Source: Euzebya rosea
Lineage (GTDB): Bacteria > Actinomycetota > Nitriliruptoria > Euzebyales > Euzebyaceae
NCBI RefSeq assembly: GCF_003073135.1
Contig: NZ_PGDQ01000003.1
Location: 372,001-436,000 of the forward strand
Direction of reading: 5' to 3'
DNA: 64,000 nt
Shown: piece by piece, positions 28,823 to 36,965 of the stretch
Numbering within the stretch: the first letter of the stretch is position 1
Layout: each line of letters begins with the position of its first letter
The notes under the pieces: model-generated
Database searches by the model: none
Told to the model about the DNA's origin: nothing
What the model saw: only the letters and a program-made list of their open reading frames with translations
Made by a program: the position numbers and the translations under genes

Positions 28823-28895
28823 TGGGCCGGGCGGGGCTCGAACCCGCAACCAATCGATTATGAGTCGACTGCTCTGACCATTGAGCTACCGGCCC
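28823..28895 (-). tRNA. tRNA with CAT anticodon (Ile2 or elongator Met)
   Basis: A 73-nt cloverleaf on the minus strand. The seven-pair acceptor stem (28889-28895 with 28824-28830) is perfect, the anticodon loop is CTCATAA and the T arm has GGTTCGAGC. The discriminator is A, and CCA is not encoded. The D arm and variable region (TTGGTT) resemble bacterial tRNA-Ile2, whose CAU is modified to lysidine; elongator tRNA-Met is the alternative. It is not an initiator, because the three consecutive G-C pairs in the anticodon stem are missing. Confidence 0.88.
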
Positions 28896-29054
28896 GCAAG
28901 GCGGCCGATCGTAGCCCCCCGGTCCCGCTGGACGCGACCCGATGGCCACGCCCGGGCCGGTGACCGAGCGATTACCGTGTGGGACCGACCGGGCCCATCC
29001 GTCGTATGGTGCTCGGACGCAATGCACCAGCCCCCACCCCGAAAGGTCCTTGCC

Positions 29055-29381
29055 ATGCGCTTGATCACGATGGCCATCGCCCTGGCCATGTTTGCCGTCG
29101 CGTGCGGCGGCAGCGGCACGAGCGGAGGCGATGCGGCCCGCTTCTGCGAGATCATGGAAGAGTTCGTCACCCTCGCCAACGACGCCATCGCCGGCGCCGC
29201 AGAAGGCGAGACCGACGACATCGAGACCCTGACCGCCCGCGTGGAGGAGCTGGTCACCGAGGCCGAGGCAGCCGCCCCGGACGAGATCTCCGACATCATC
29301 AACTCCACCGACGAGGCCGACCAGGACGAGATCACGGCCTACGTCTCCGAGGAGTGCGGCGTCGAGCTGCCGTCCTTCTAG
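29055..29381 (+). CDS. Small acidic lipoprotein
   Basis: A 108-residue exported protein with a lipoprotein signal ending FAVAC (Cys 17). The mature part is Glu/Asp/Ala-rich and helical, with two Cys (FCEIMEEF and EECGVEL) that could pair. AAAGG at 29042-29046 lies 8 nt before the ATG at 29055. Similar small Cys-paired actinobacterial lipoproteins are common and uncharacterised. A strong hairpin follows at 29409-29437. Confidence 0.75.
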   Translation: MRLITMAIALAMFAVACGGSGTSGGDAARFCEIMEEFVTLANDAIAGAAEGETDDIETLTARVEELVTEAEAAAPDEISDIINSTDEADQDEITAYVSEECGVELPSF

Positions 29382-29408
29382 GACACCTCGAGCAGTCAGC
29401 CAACGTCG

Positions 29409-29437
29409 ACGGCGGTCACCCACTGGGTGGCCGCCGT
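29409..29437. terminator. Bidirectional hairpin
   Basis: A thirteen-base-pair stem (29409-29421 with 29425-29437, one G-U pair) and a three-base loop lie between the convergent small lipoprotein and methyltransferase genes. Likely terminates both. Confidence 0.75.
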
Positions 29438-29465
29438 TCGTCGTGTGCGGACCCGGACGGCCCGT

Positions 29466-30185
29466 CTACGGGCGAGCGGCGACGAACGCGGGCCAGTGTT
29501 CGCCGAACTCGATCGCACAGCTGCCGTACCGCTCCACCGGCCGGACCGCGACGAACCCTGCACGGGCGAGGCCGGTGCGCACGTCCTGGGCCGGGTACAG
29601 CCGCAGTTCGTGGGTCTCGTCGTGCCGTCGGTAGCTGCCGCCGCGACCGTTCCGCGTGAACAGGGTGATCCGTCGGGTGGTGCGGAACCGCTCCGACGTC
29701 GTCCGCACCGACAGGAACACGGTGCCGCCGTCCTGGACCAGCGTGGACTCCTCGTCCTCGCCGTGCCGGCCGGGACCGGGCACGTCCAGCAGCACCACCC
29801 CGCCGGGCCGCAGCGCCGCGTGGAAGGCCTCCAGTACCTCGTCCAGGTCGATGGTCAGGTCGTAGGCCAGGGCCTCTCCCAGCGCCACGATGCCGACCAG
29901 CCGGTCGGGCAGCTCGACCGACGCCATGGTCGCCTCGACCGTCGTCGCCTCCGGCACCCGGTCACGGGTCATGGCCAGCATGGCGGCTGAGGGGTCGACG
30001 GCCACCACGTCGAAGCCGGCGTCGACCAGCACGCGCGCCGCGATGCCGCCGCCGCACCCGAGGTCGGCGACCGTGCCCCTCGTCCACCCGGCGGCCCGCA
30101 GGTGGCCGACCATGGTCAACGCCCCCTCGCGGGCCAGCTCGCCGGCGTGGGCGTCGTGGAACTCGGCGAGGTCGCGGTCGTACAT
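29466..30185 (-). CDS. SAM-dependent class I methyltransferase
   Basis: A 239-residue soluble enzyme. SAM motif I is VADLGCGGGIAARVLVDAG, followed by the acidic strand end VVAVDPSAAML, then VALGEALAYD and LRPGGVVLLDVPGPG. The start is the ATG at 30185 (MYDRDLAEFHD). It belongs to the UbiE/methyltransferase type 11/25 group; the substrate is not deducible. The gene is divergent from a small membrane protein gene, with 64 nt between the starts. Confidence 0.83.
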   Translation of the reverse strand: MYDRDLAEFHDAHAGELAREGALTMVGHLRAAGWTRGTVADLGCGGGIAARVLVDAGFDVVAVDPSAAMLAMTRDRVPEATTVEATMASVELPDRLVGIVALGEALAYDLTIDLDEVLEAFHAALRPGGVVLLDVPGPGRHGEDEESTLVQDGGTVFLSVRTTSERFRTTRRITLFTRNGRGGSYRRHDETHELRLYPAQDVRTGLARAGFVAVRPVERYGSCAIEFGEHWPAFVAARP

Positions 30186-30249
30186 CTGCGGATCGTGCCC
30201 CGCGCCGGGCCGGCGCAGCAAACGGGATGGGTCGGTAGGGTCGGAGGCG

Positions 30250-30507
30250 ATGGACACCTCCACCGCGCTGCTGACCGCCGGGTACGTGGCGGCCGTGCCG
30301 ACGACCGCTGGCCTGCTGCGGATCGCCTGGCGTCGCAACCTTCCGCTGTTCCTCCTCCTCGAGGCAGGGGTGGTGGCGATCGTGGCCGGCTGGGCCATCA
30401 AGGGTCAGCGCATGCCAGCCTGGATGAACGCCGGGTTCGGCCTCGGGTTCCTGGCGACGTGGGTCGCGGTCGGTCGTGTACGCCGTCGACGGGAGGCTGC
30501 TGGCTGA
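30250..30507 (+). CDS. Small two-helix membrane protein
   Basis: An 85-residue protein with hydrophobic segments at about residues 8-24, 29-48 and 60-75, and a basic tail (RVRRRREAAG), the tail presumably cytoplasmic. No family is recognised. GGAGG lies only 2 nt before the ATG at 30250, an unusually short spacing, so translation may be inefficient or start elsewhere. It stands alone before tRNA-Cys. Confidence 0.55.
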   Translation: MDTSTALLTAGYVAAVPTTAGLLRIAWRRNLPLFLLLEAGVVAIVAGWAIKGQRMPAWMNAGFGLGFLATWVAVGRVRRRREAAG

Positions 30508-30567
30508 TCGGACGTCATGGGTGTTTGAAGCGCACCCGGCGTCGTGTCACACTTCCCCGTCCATCAC

Positions 30568-30641
30568 GGCCCGATGGCCAAGTGGTAAGGCATGCGACTG
30601 CAACTCGCTTATCGCCGGTTCGATTCCGGCTCGGGCCTCCA
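30568..30641 (+). tRNA. tRNA-Cys (GCA)
   Basis: A 74-nt gene including encoded CCA (30639-30641). The acceptor stem 30568-30574 pairs with 30631-30637, the anticodon loop carries GCA, and the discriminator is U, the identity base for tRNA-Cys. The small D loop (AAGTGGTAAGGC) is also typical. A perfect terminator hairpin begins 2 nt downstream. Confidence 0.96.
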
Positions 30642-30642
30642 T

Positions 30643-30670
30643 CGAAACCCCCGCCCCGGCGGGGGTTTCG
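30643..30670 (+). terminator. Terminator of tRNA-Cys
   Basis: A perfect twelve-base-pair stem (30643-30654 with 30659-30670) with a four-base loop. The outer part of the descending arm includes GGGGGTTTCG. It immediately follows the tRNA CCA. Confidence 0.85.
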
Positions 30671-30831
30671 CCGTTCCGGCCCCGTCGACCCGTGTCGGGG
30701 GATCGCGACGGGCGGCCCTGAATCCGACACGCGTCACTGCCTCGCGCCGGCGCCGGAGACGGCTCAGCCATGGCGACGGCCACGACGTCGGCCCCGGCGA
30801 CCGGCACGACCGGACTGCCGGGCACCAGGGG

Positions 30832-31245
30832 TCAGTCGTCGACGCGGACGGGGACCTCGTCGATGTCGACGTAGAGGTCGCCGTGGCCGAGGGCATCGCG
30901 CACGGCACGGAGGCGCTCGAGGTCGTCGTCGTGGGCGATCACGATCCAGTCCTCACCGACGATCCACGGGCCGCCCGGCCCGCGTGTCGTCCGCAGGGCC
31001 GCCGCCGGGTCGTCGGTCAGGCCCACGGTCAGGTCAGCCCCCCGCGGTGGTTGGCCGGGCGAACCGTCCACCGCGCAGGTCACGATCCGCGGGCCCACCT
31101 CCACCCTGTTCGTGCACGTCACCGCCCCACGGGCCTCCAGGTCGTCGAGGAGGGCGTCCGGGGACTCGGGTGACCACGGGCCCCCGCACGCCACCACGAG
31201 GCCCACACACGCGACGACGACGGCCCGTCGGGCCGTCGTCGTCAT
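30832..31245 (-). CDS. Putative lipoprotein
   Basis: A 137-residue exported protein. The signal MTTTARRAVVVACVGLVVAC has its lipobox at LVVAC (Cys 20). The mature part has two further Cys (AVTCTNRVEV and IVTCAVDGS), a WIVGEDWIVIAHDD stretch and an acidic end. No family is recognised. It lies 29 nt after the LPXTG protein gene on the same strand (31275 to 31245), so they may be cotranscribed. Confidence 0.7.
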   Translation of the reverse strand: MTTTARRAVVVACVGLVVACGGPWSPESPDALLDDLEARGAVTCTNRVEVGPRIVTCAVDGSPGQPPRGADLTVGLTDDPAAALRTTRGPGGPWIVGEDWIVIAHDDDLERLRAVRDALGHGDLYVDIDEVPVRVDD

Positions 31246-31274
31246 CGTTTCGCGGTGTGGCGTCGCTGGCGCGG

Positions 31275-32819
31275 TCAGCCCCGTCGGCGACGGAGGCCGA
31301 ACAGCGCGGTGCCACCGATGCCCATGAGCATCAGGGCCGGCACGAGGAAGCTGGTGCCACCGCCCGTGGAGGGCAGTCCGGTCTGCGGGGTCGGGGTGGG
31401 GGTGGGGGTCGGCGGGGTCACCTGGGTGAACCCGGCAGCCGCACCGGCCTCGGAACGGGCCAGCGAGACCTCGACCTGGCCCTGCCCGTCAGCGCGGAGC
31501 AGGGAGATGTCGGCACCGGCGGCCAGAACGCCGACACCGAGGTTGTCCTCGCTGAAGGTCTGGCTGGTGCCGCCCAGGGTGATGCAGGTCTCGAGGGGAG
31601 TGTCCTCGAGGATGCAGGTGGTCTCCGTGCCGGTCTCCAGGTTGATCACGAAGCCGCCGGAGTCCTCGTCGGCCTGCATGTACATCGACCGGGGGAGGAT
31701 GTCGTCGATCGGCGTACCCGTCGGACCGCCCTCCTCGGAGGTGGTGGCCGTCGGGGTCGCGGTGGGCTCCTCGGAGCCGCCGCCGCCCAGCAGGCCGGTG
31801 ATGGGCTCGGGCAGAAGGTCGGTGATCTCCTCCGGCAGGAGGTCCAGGAGGTCCTCCAGCGGCAGGCCCTCGGCCTCGCCCGGGTCGATGTCCGGCAGCG
31901 CGTCGAGGATGCCGGGCAGCAGGGTGATCTTGGCGATCGACGCCGATGCGTCGGCGGTCGCCGGGTTGGTCCCGTCAGCCGATGCGGTGGCCGTGGAGCG
32001 ACCGACCTCGATGACCGCGAGGCCCTCGGGCAGCAGCGGGGTGGACTCCGGCGTCGGCAGGAGGACGATGATCGCACCCTCGGTGGCCGCGGTGGAGCTG
32101 ACCGTGCCGTCGTCGAAGGTCGAGTTGGAGGTCGACTGCCCGCCCTGTATGCGCAGCAGCGGGCCGGCCGCCAGGTCGTCCAGCAGCGTGGTCAGCTGGT
32201 CGGTGACGCCGCCGATGATGCCGGTCGGGTCGCCGTCGGCGAGGGGCTGCAGGGCGTCGGCGATCTGGCCGAGGCCGTCGTTGAGGCCCCCGGTCAGCTC
32301 GGCCGGGAGCTGGCTGACCACGGACTGGGTCAGGGTGACGTCGACGGTCAGGCCGTTGGCGGTGCCGTCGGCCGTCGGACCGCTGGTGGTCGTGGCCGTG
32401 GCCGCACCGATCACGCCGTCCAGGGCGCCGGCGAAGGCGTCGAGGTTGGCGATCTCCACCGACGCGGTGGGCTCGCCACCGGGGGTGGTCGACGTTGCGG
32501 TCTCACCGAAGGGCTCCGCTGCACCGGCAGCGGTGGCGCAGGCCAGCCCGGTGCAGGTGTCGGTGGTGTCGGACGCCACGTTGGTGGTCGTCACGCCCGC
32601 GCGCAGGCCCTGCCCGGCGATGGTCACGGCGAGGCCGCGGGTCGAGGTGCGACCGGCGTAGATCTGCTGGGGCGTCGTGGAGGTCGTGGCCGCGGTCGTT
32701 GCCGTTGGTGTCGGCGTCGGGGTGGGGGTCGGGGTCGACCCGACCGGAAGCTGGGCTCCGCCTGGAACGGCGGGGACCAGCAGCGCCACTGCCAGCGCTG
32801 TGAACAAGAACTTCTTCAT
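31275..32819 (-). CDS. LPXTG-anchored surface protein
   Basis: A 514-residue sortase-substrate protein. The signal peptide is MKKFLFTALAVALLVPAVPG. A Thr-Pro spacer (near residues 28-40) and a second TP spacer before the anchor flank an Ala/Thr/Leu-rich middle region with low-complexity TP/TAT segments. The cell-wall sorting signal is complete: LPSTG at about 482-486, a hydrophobic stretch (FLVPALMLMGIGGTALFG) and the tail LRRRRG. Sortase would link the Thr to peptidoglycan. The central region (repeated leucine-rich LPEEITDLLPEPITGLL-type runs) matches no domain I know. No sortase gene is in this window. Confidence 0.85.
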   Translation of the reverse strand: MKKFLFTALAVALLVPAVPGGAQLPVGSTPTPTPTPTPTATTAATTSTTPQQIYAGRTSTRGLAVTIAGQGLRAGVTTTNVASDTTDTCTGLACATAAGAAEPFGETATSTTPGGEPTASVEIANLDAFAGALDGVIGAATATTTSGPTADGTANGLTVDVTLTQSVVSQLPAELTGGLNDGLGQIADALQPLADGDPTGIIGGVTDQLTTLLDDLAAGPLLRIQGGQSTSNSTFDDGTVSSTAATEGAIIVLLPTPESTPLLPEGLAVIEVGRSTATASADGTNPATADASASIAKITLLPGILDALPDIDPGEAEGLPLEDLLDLLPEEITDLLPEPITGLLGGGGSEEPTATPTATTSEEGGPTGTPIDDILPRSMYMQADEDSGGFVINLETGTETTCILEDTPLETCITLGGTSQTFSEDNLGVGVLAAGADISLLRADGQGQVEVSLARSEAGAAAGFTQVTPPTPTPTPTPQTGLPSTGGGTSFLVPALMLMGIGGTALFGLRRRRG

Positions 32820-33012
32820 CGAATCGGCGGACCTTCCGGGGCTCGTCGGAGTCGCATTGTGTGCAGCCTGCGGAGGGGAACTCAACACCGCAAGAGGGCG
32901 TGCGACCCCTGATCGGCCTGAGGATACCCTGCGCCGACCCGGAATCGTGCGTGTTCTCGTGGGCGAGTCGGACACCCCTCACGCCGAAAATCGCCCTCGA
33001 GGTGGGCAGGAA

Positions 33013-34413
33013 TCATGCGAGGTACGGCGACGCGTCGATGAACGGCCGTTCCTCCTCGCCCATCGGTGTCGCCGGCGGCGCGCCGAACCAGAACTCCTCG
33101 GAGATCGATCGCCACCGGTTCCTCGCCCCCAGCATGGCCAGGATGGAGTTCACGCCCCACTGGATCCGGTTGAGCACCAGGTAGTCCGGCGGCAGGTTCA
33201 GCTTGCGGATCATGTCGAGGTACCCGCCGCGGGGGTCCGACGTCGCGGTGATGACCTCTCGGGCGAACTCGGCGGTGTAGGTGAACGGGTCGTGGTCGAT
33301 GATCGGGCGGTTGAACAGGCGGAACCACTCCATCAGCCGTTCGGGGTCCGGCCGGCTGCCGGGGAAGAAGCCGGCCTCGTCGAAGACGTCCATCAGCGCG
33401 GCGGGGTCCTGCTCCCACAGCGGCGCGAGCTGACGGCGGATCAACGAACGGGTCTCGGAGCTGAACGCCTTGACCGCTCCGAAGTCCACGAACACCACCG
33501 TGCCGTCACCCGGGAACAGGTAGTTGCCCGGGTGGGGGTCGCCGTTGAACAGGCGGAAGCGGTGCAGCGACCCGAAGGAGAACCGGTAGATGGCCTCGGC
33601 GTAGCGCTGCCTGTCCTCCTCGGTCGCGGTCTGGAGCATCGTCTCGAACGACGCGCCGCGGACGTAGTCGGCGACGAGGACGCGGGGGCGGCACCAGTCG
33701 GCGTGCACCGCGGGGATGCGGACGAACGGATGGCCGTCGTATCGCTGGGCGAACGCGTGCTGGTACTGGGCCTCCCGCTGGTAGTCCAGCTCGTCGCGCA
33801 TCCGGTCGCGCAGCTCCGTCATCAACGGCTTGACCTGCAGGTTGGGGCTGACGACCTTGACGAGGGGGGCCAGCACCTCGGCGTTGTCCAGGTCGTGCTC
33901 GATGGCCTCGGCGATCCCCGGGTACTGGACCTTGGTGATCACCTCGGTGCCGTCGGGCAGGGTCGCCCGGTGGACCTGGCCGATGGACGCGCTGGCGATC
34001 GGCTCGGGGGCCCAGCTGGCGAAGACCGCCTCCGGCGGGGCGCCGTACTGCTCCTCGATGACCTCCGCGATCACGGCCGTGTCCATGGCGGGGGCGGCCG
34101 CCTGGAGCGCAGCGAGCTGGTCGCGGTAGGTGTCGCGCACCTCCTCGGGCAGGTCGACGTCGACGAAGGAGGCGATCTGCCCCATCTTCATGGCCAGCCC
34201 CTTCATCGAGCCGAGCAGCTCGGCGGCCTGCTGGGCGGTGCGGCCGTGGAAAGCGTCGGCAGCATCGTCGTTGCCGGCCATCTGTCGCAGGCGCGCGGCC
34301 ACCATGCCGACGCCGGCGTTGGCGGAGAACTTCGCCAGGTCTCCCGCACGGCTTGCCCGGCTGCCAAGGGCAGGGGAGGGGGCCTTCGGGTCGTCGTCGG
34401 GGGAACGTGCCAT
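33013..34413 (-). CDS. AarF/ABC1/UbiB family atypical protein kinase-like protein
   Basis: A 466-residue protein with the UbiB/ADCK fold. The family KxGQ motif appears in [11 protein letters not shown] (about residue 75). The nucleotide-binding A-loop is [10 protein letters not shown], the catalytic loop [11 protein letters not shown] and the metal-binding DFG motif VDFGAVK. The family supports isoprenoid quinone/lipid biology and has ATPase-like activity. There is no C-terminal membrane anchor of the UbiB type. Quinone homeostasis is a reasonable inference in this aerobic bacterium, but no quinone gene is adjacent. Confidence 0.88.
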   Translation of the reverse strand: MARSPDDDPKAPSPALGSRASRAGDLAKFSANAGVGMVAARLRQMAGNDDAADAFHGRTAQQAAELLGSMKGLAMKMGQIASFVDVDLPEEVRDTYRDQLAALQAAAPAMDTAVIAEVIEEQYGAPPEAVFASWAPEPIASASIGQVHRATLPDGTEVITKVQYPGIAEAIEHDLDNAEVLAPLVKVVSPNLQVKPLMTELRDRMRDELDYQREAQYQHAFAQRYDGHPFVRIPAVHADWCRPRVLVADYVRGASFETMLQTATEEDRQRYAEAIYRFSFGSLHRFRLFNGDPHPGNYLFPGDGTVVFVDFGAVKAFSSETRSLIRRQLAPLWEQDPAALMDVFDEAGFFPGSRPDPERLMEWFRLFNRPIIDHDPFTYTAEFAREVITATSDPRGGYLDMIRKLNLPPDYLVLNRIQWGVNSILAMLGARNRWRSISEEFWFGAPPATPMGEEERPFIDASPYLA

Positions 34414-34467
34414 GTCGCGAGTCTGCCCCGCTCGGCCCCGTCCACCCGAACCGAGCCGAGGGCGTCG

Positions 34468-34896
34468 TCAGCGAAGCTGCCGTTCGGGTCGCAGGATCCC
34501 GCCGTCGCCGAGCAGCACGTCCACGAGCTCCTGCCCGACCCCCAGCCACCACGCCGCTGCGAGGCCGACGAGGATCACGATGCCGACCACCAGGCGGGGC
34601 CCGCTGACGAGGTCGACGCGGCTGCCGCGCGACCCGCCGAGGAGCGGCCAGACGAGCCAGCCCGGCGACGTGGCCCCGATCCCGACCATGCCGGCGCTCC
34701 ACGCCACCCCGAGCGACAGCTGGCCGAGCACCACGAGCCCGGCGGCCAGCTGCCCCACGACGATCACCCCTCGGGCGAGCTGGCCGATGGCCACGACCCC
34801 CGTGGCGACCTGCCCGATCGCGATGACGCCGACGGCATGCTGGCCGATGGCGACGAACCCCTCTGCCTCGACGCCGACGTCCAGCCACTTGATCAT
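34468..34896 (-). CDS. Membrane protein with decapeptide G-x-x-x-x-G-Q repeats
   Basis: A 142-residue protein. Residues about 13-62 consist of five nearly perfect ten-residue units of the form G-[FVIL]-[VI]-[AV]-[IVL]-G-Q-x-[AS]-x, for example GVIAIGQVAT and GVVAIGQLAR. A sixth, degenerate unit follows. Later segments include a short hydrophobic run and a final transmembrane helix at about residues 98-121 (VVGIVILVGLAAAWWLGVGQ). The repeat could form a stacked beta-solenoid or packed glycine-zipper helices. Comparable GxxAIGQ repeats occur in uncharacterised bacterial membrane proteins. Divergent from the PP2C gene with 46 nt between the starts. Confidence 0.7.
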   Translation of the reverse strand: MIKWLDVGVEAEGFVAIGQHAVGVIAIGQVATGVVAIGQLARGVIVVGQLAAGLVVLGQLSLGVAWSAGMVGIGATSPGWLVWPLLGGSRGSRVDLVSGPRLVVGIVILVGLAAAWWLGVGQELVDVLLGDGGILRPERQLR

Positions 34897-34942
34897 GGCG
34901 GCATTCTTCCACCTCTCGCGGCGGCAACTACCCTTCGGGGCC

Positions 34943-35698
34943 ATGGACGCCATCCTGCTGGGCCGCGACCACACCGATGTCGGTGTGGTGGAGGTCCTGA
35001 CGCCGGCCGACGACGTGGCGATCGGGATCACCCGCGGTCCCCACCCCAAGCGCTACGAGTACGTCGACCCCAACGAGGACGTGGTGGCCATGGTGCGCGA
35101 CGCCGGGGTGACGGCGTTCGTCGTCGCCGACGGCCACAACGGCCACGAGGGCAGCCATGCGCTCGTGGACGGGCTGCTCCGCGCGCTGCCCGACCCGCTG
35201 CCCCCACGCCTGGACAGGCGTCCTGCGGTCATGGCGTTCCACGCAGCCAACGAACACATGCGGGCCGTCCGACGCCAGCTGACCGGTGCCAACCGCGGCA
35301 CACGGTCCACGATGGTGCTGGCGCTGATCGCCGCCGGGGACGACGGCGCTGCGACGGTGGAGGCCACCGGGGTCGGGGACTCCGCCGTCATCGTCGTCCG
35401 GGACGGCGTGGCCACCCAGGTCACACGCGACCGCCACCGCTTCCTCGGCGACCGGCTGAGCGCCCCGGAGGTCGCGGGCTCCGTCGACCACTCCGTCACC
35501 GAGCTCGTCGACGGCGACCTCGTCGTCGTGGCGAGCGACGGCCTGACCAACTTCGCCACGCTCGACGCCATCGGCCCGACGGTGGCCGGCCTCGCACCCG
35601 AGGCGGCCGTGCGTGCGCTCGTCGACCTTGCGGGGGAGGGGGGTGCGGGGGACAACATCGCGCTCGCCGTCCTCGCCCACACCGCTCGAGGACACTGA
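34943..35698 (+). CDS. PP2C-type (PPM) serine/threonine phosphatase-like protein
   Basis: A 251-residue soluble metallophosphatase. Metal-binding motifs are FVVADGHNGHEGS (Asp 63, Gly, His), GVGDSAVIVV, VVVASDGLTNF and AGDNIALAVL (Asp 237). These are the expected family acidic residues in order. The N-terminus is short for the family: no separate sensor domain or membrane segment is present. The cysQ gene begins 4 nt after its last base, so the two are almost certainly cotranscribed. It may dephosphorylate Ser/Thr-kinase targets, but no kinase gene is in the window. Confidence 0.82.
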   Translation: MDAILLGRDHTDVGVVEVLTPADDVAIGITRGPHPKRYEYVDPNEDVVAMVRDAGVTAFVVADGHNGHEGSHALVDGLLRALPDPLPPRLDRRPAVMAFHAANEHMRAVRRQLTGANRGTRSTMVLALIAAGDDGAATVEATGVGDSAVIVVRDGVATQVTRDRHRFLGDRLSAPEVAGSVDHSVTELVDGDLVVVASDGLTNFATLDAIGPTVAGLAPEAAVRALVDLAGEGGAGDNIALAVLAHTARGH

Positions 35699-35701
35699 CC
35701 G

Positions 35702-36457
35702 ATGGCCACCCCGACCGACCACGCCCAGGCGCGGCGCATCGCCACCGACGCCGGCGAGCTGCTGGTGCGCATGCGCGACGCCCATCCCGACCCGGTGTCG
35801 CGACGACAGGCCCTGAAGGACGCCGGTGACGCCGGATCGCAGGCCTTCATCGCGGCCCAGCTGCGCGACTGCTTCCCCGACGACGCCGTGCTGAGCGAGG
35901 AGGCCGTCGACACCGACGTCCGGCTGTCGGCGGACCGGGTGTGGATCATCGATCCCGTCGACGGCACGCGTGAGTTCGGCGAACCACCGCGCGACGACTG
36001 GGCGGTGCACGTCGCGCTCTGGGAACGCGGACAGGAGCTGACCGCCGGTGCGGTCGCCCTGCCCGCCATGGGGCTGACCCTCGGCACGGACGATCCGCCG
36101 GTGCTGCCCGCGGCGGTGGACGGCCCGCCGCGCATCGTGGTCAGCCGCACCCGCCCGCCCGTGCAGGCCGAGCAGGTCCGCGCTGCGCTCGAGGGCGAGC
36201 TGCTGCCGATGGGCAGCGCCGGGGCCAAGGCGATGGCCGTCGTCCGCGGCGTCGCCGACGCCTACGTGCACGCCGGCGGGCAGTACGAGTGGGACAGCGC
36301 CGCGCCGGCCGTCGTGGCCCTGGCGGCCGGATTGCACGTCTCGCGCCTCGACGGCAGCCCGATGGCCTACAACCGGGCCGATCCCTACCTTCCCGACCTG
36401 ATCATCTGCCGCCCGGAGCTGGCCCAGCGGGCGCTGGACGCGCTCGCCGGCTCGTGA
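35702..36457 (+). CDS. cysQ: 3'(2'),5'-bisphosphate nucleotidase / inositol-phosphatase family (CysQ-like)
   Basis: A Mg-dependent, lithium-sensitive phosphatase-fold protein of 251 residues. The two signature motifs are WIIDPVDGTREFGE (metal Asp 84 region) and GGQYEWDSAAPAVVA. The upstream LSEEAVDTD supplies the conserved Glu. The EWDSAAP form of motif 2 and the REF after DGT point to the CysQ subgroup, which recycles PAP/PAPS in sulfate assimilation, rather than to inositol monophosphatase. No other sulfur gene is adjacent, so the substrate remains inferred. It starts 3 nt after the PP2C stop. Confidence 0.85.
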   Translation: MATPTDHAQARRIATDAGELLVRMRDAHPDPVSRRQALKDAGDAGSQAFIAAQLRDCFPDDAVLSEEAVDTDVRLSADRVWIIDPVDGTREFGEPPRDDWAVHVALWERGQELTAGAVALPAMGLTLGTDDPPVLPAAVDGPPRIVVSRTRPPVQAEQVRAALEGELLPMGSAGAKAMAVVRGVADAYVHAGGQYEWDSAAPAVVALAAGLHVSRLDGSPMAYNRADPYLPDLIICRPELAQRALDALAGS

Positions 36458-36479
36458 CCCCCCGACTGGAGCCACAGCC

Positions 36480-36965
36480 GTGCGCGAGGTGAGCAGGAAC
36501 GGGCACGTCGACGCGACCCCCGAGGCCATCTGGCCCGACCTCGTCGACGGCCAGCGGTTCGCGGAGTGGTACGCCTTCTGTGACGAGGTGGAGGAGCCCG
36601 CACCCGGTACCCGGGTCCTGCTGGGATCCTGGGGGTCCCAGCGGTCGGCGGTGACCACCGAGATCGTGGCGGCCGAGCAGCCGACCAGGTTCGCGTGGCG
36701 CCACGTCGCGGAGGAGCTCGACGGGCGTCCGGCACCGTCCGTGGCCATCGAGACCACCGTCGAGGTCGTCCTCGAGCCGTCGGCCGACGGCGGGACCGAC
36801 GTCACCATCACCTCGCGGCAGCGACCGAGGGGGGCGGTGCAGGCCATCGCGCTGAAGCTGCTGGCCCGCCGACAGCTCGGCGGGATGCTCGACCAGTCCC
36901 TCGACATGCTGGCGGCCCGCCACGACGGACGGGCCACCCCCTCCGACGGGGACGCCGAGGGCTAG
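36480..36965 (+). CDS. SRPBCC (START-like) family protein
   Basis: A 161-residue protein with the polyketide cyclase/START helix-grip pattern: VSRNGHVDATPEAIWPDLVD at the start, FAEWYAFCDEVE, AVTTEIVAAEQPTRFAWRH in the strands and a C-terminal amphipathic helix (LGGMLDQSLDMLAA). The start is GTG at 36480, 22 nt after cysQ. Ligand and function are unknown; many such proteins bind hydrophobic molecules. The stop overlaps that of the convergent DUF1269 gene at CTAG (36962-36965). Confidence 0.78.
   Translation: MREVSRNGHVDATPEAIWPDLVDGQRFAEWYAFCDEVEEPAPGTRVLLGSWGSQRSAVTTEIVAAEQPTRFAWRHVAEELDGRPAPSVAIETTVEVVLEPSADGGTDVTITSRQRPRGAVQAIALKLLARRQLGGMLDQSLDMLAARHDGRATPSDGDAEG

Noticed and set aside
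30102-35829. Overlapping plus-strand open frames of 936 and 1050 codons
   Set aside because: They run antisense to the lipoprotein, LPXTG and AarF genes. Their translations are His/Arg/Gly-rich and featureless, and the 1050-codon frame only borrows the PP2C region out of frame.
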